Source of the DNA: Maribacter aquimaris
Lineage (GTDB): Bacteria > Bacteroidota > Bacteroidia > Flavobacteriales > Flavobacteriaceae
Reading direction: 5' to 3'
Assembly (NCBI RefSeq): GCF_014596745.1
Contig: NZ_JABTCF010000004.1
Coordinates: 62,001-126,000, forward strand
DNA length: 64,000 nt
The position numbers and the translations under genes were made by a program. This document shows, piece after piece, positions 63,573 to 64,000 of this stretch (the stretch's first letter is position 1; every line of letters starts with the position of its first letter). The notes under the pieces are model-generated. The model had not been told where the DNA came from. It was given only the letters and a program-made list of their open reading frames with translations, and searched no databases.

Positions 63573-64000
63573 TTATTTAGTCAACAAACGCCTTACAAAT
63601 ATTGAGGCTGTTGGATTGGATTTAATACGATTATTTAATTTTAACTGACATATTCTATATTTGCCCAAACCACTTTTCATTTCCATGGCTGCGGCATATT
63701 CTCCTGAAATATCTACCCATGTAGTTTTTCCAGTTTTTAAAATTGGCTCCCATGAACCATCTACTTTTAACAATGTGGACAAAATTGGACTTACCAACCC
63801 TTTGGAATCATTGTACCAAAATTTGAAATCAAAAGGTTGGACATCTTTTACAATGGAATGGTCTGTTTGTGGAGAAACAAAATAGTACTGACCCATGACC
63901 GTTTTTTCAACGACTACTTGATCACGACCAATAGTAAATTCGCCTACAGGAAGTTCTAAAAAAACCACAGTCTTGCCTTGTTTGACCAGATTATCGATTT
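63573..64000 (-). CDS. C-terminal part of a GH2-type glycoside hydrolase (cut by window edge)
   Basis: The frame is open to the right edge. The 141 visible codons read LVKQGKTVVFLELPVGEFTI, MGQYYFVSPQTDHSIVKD, FDFKFWYNDSKGLVSPILST and GKYRICQLKLNNR. This matches the C-terminal amidotransferase-like (beta-galactosidase small) region of long GH2 proteins of Bacteroidota. The catalytic domain is outside the window, so beta-galactosidase, beta-glucuronidase or other GH2 activity cannot be told apart. The GH97 gene follows after 9 bases. Confidence 0.65.
   Translation of the reverse strand, partial: IDNLVKQGKTVVFLELPVGEFTIGRDQVVVEKTVMGQYYFVSPQTDHSIVKDVQPFDFKFWYNDSKGLVSPILSTLLKVDGSWEPILKTGKTTWVDISGEYAAAMEMKSGLGKYRICQLKLNNRIKSNPTASIFVRRLLTK

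Noticed and set aside
1-64000. CRISPR array
   Set aside because: No series of short, regularly spaced repeats was seen on either strand.
1-64000. Sulfatase genes
   Set aside because: None of the recognised proteins shows the Cys/Ser-x-Pro-x-Arg sulfatase signature in a suitable context; absence is limited to this window.

Overview
The window looks like part of the chromosome of a marine, polysaccharide-degrading Bacteroidota, most likely a flavobacterium. The reasons are two SusC/SusD pairs, a FecR/ECF-sigma pair, many secreted carbohydrate-active enzymes with lipoprotein or signal-peptide leaders, AT-rich intergenic DNA, and almost every gene facing the same way (minus strand). No genus can be assigned from the sequence alone.

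Three gene blocks are seen. PUL-A (about 24120 down to 1 and beyond the left edge) starts with FecR, an STN-containing SusC, SusD and a DUF5017-type lipoprotein. It continues with a lyase-like protein, SASA acetylesterase, a GH141-type beta-helix protein, two alpha/beta esterases, a GH105, a six-hairpin glycosidase, a two-domain DUF1080 protein, two Tat-exported Gfo/Idh oxidoreductases, a GH78-like pseudogene, a DUF4886 SGNH hydrolase and the start of a GH105-like protein. A GH29 fucosidase (minus strand) and the ECF sigma gene (plus strand, 26821-27435) lie just upstream.

PUL-B (58584 down to 28965) starts with SusC and SusD. It contains a clan GH-A hydrolase, a cytoplasmic sugar-acid operon (MFS, SDR, UlaG-like MBL protein, enolase-superfamily dehydratase), two GH16, three GH29 (one fused to two esterase domains), several SGNH esterases, a GH28-like beta-helix protein, and a tail of DUF4886, GH105-like, DUF1080 and Gfo/Idh genes paralogous to the tail of PUL-A. 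A divergent GntR-type regulator (59287) and a HAD phosphatase (60340) flank it. Block C (61656 to the right edge) holds a GH97 and the C-terminal part of a GH2-type protein.

The genes fit one theme (inference): breakdown of a heavily O-acetylated, fucose-rich glycan that also carries uronic acids and galactose-type residues. There are four GH29 domains, one GH141, three GH105-like proteins and eleven esterase domains in nine genes, but no sulfatase that I can recognise. This separates it from classical fucoidan, ulvan, carrageenan or porphyran loci. Released fucose or a related sugar would enter through the MFS transporter and be oxidised and dehydrated. The Gfo/Idh plus DUF1080 pairs suggest a parallel periplasmic 3-keto-glycoside route.

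The locus also shows a clear record of its own rearrangement. There are two tracts of 721 and 621 bp that read as identical inside otherwise diverged paralogs, one of them matching an SGNH domain almost exactly. Direct-repeat scars flank the GH141 gene and, less clearly, the GH29 gene. There are truncated copies of esterase and SASA genes, a frameshifted GH78 remnant, a transposase remnant, and a tRNA-3'-end-like scar between the two PULs.
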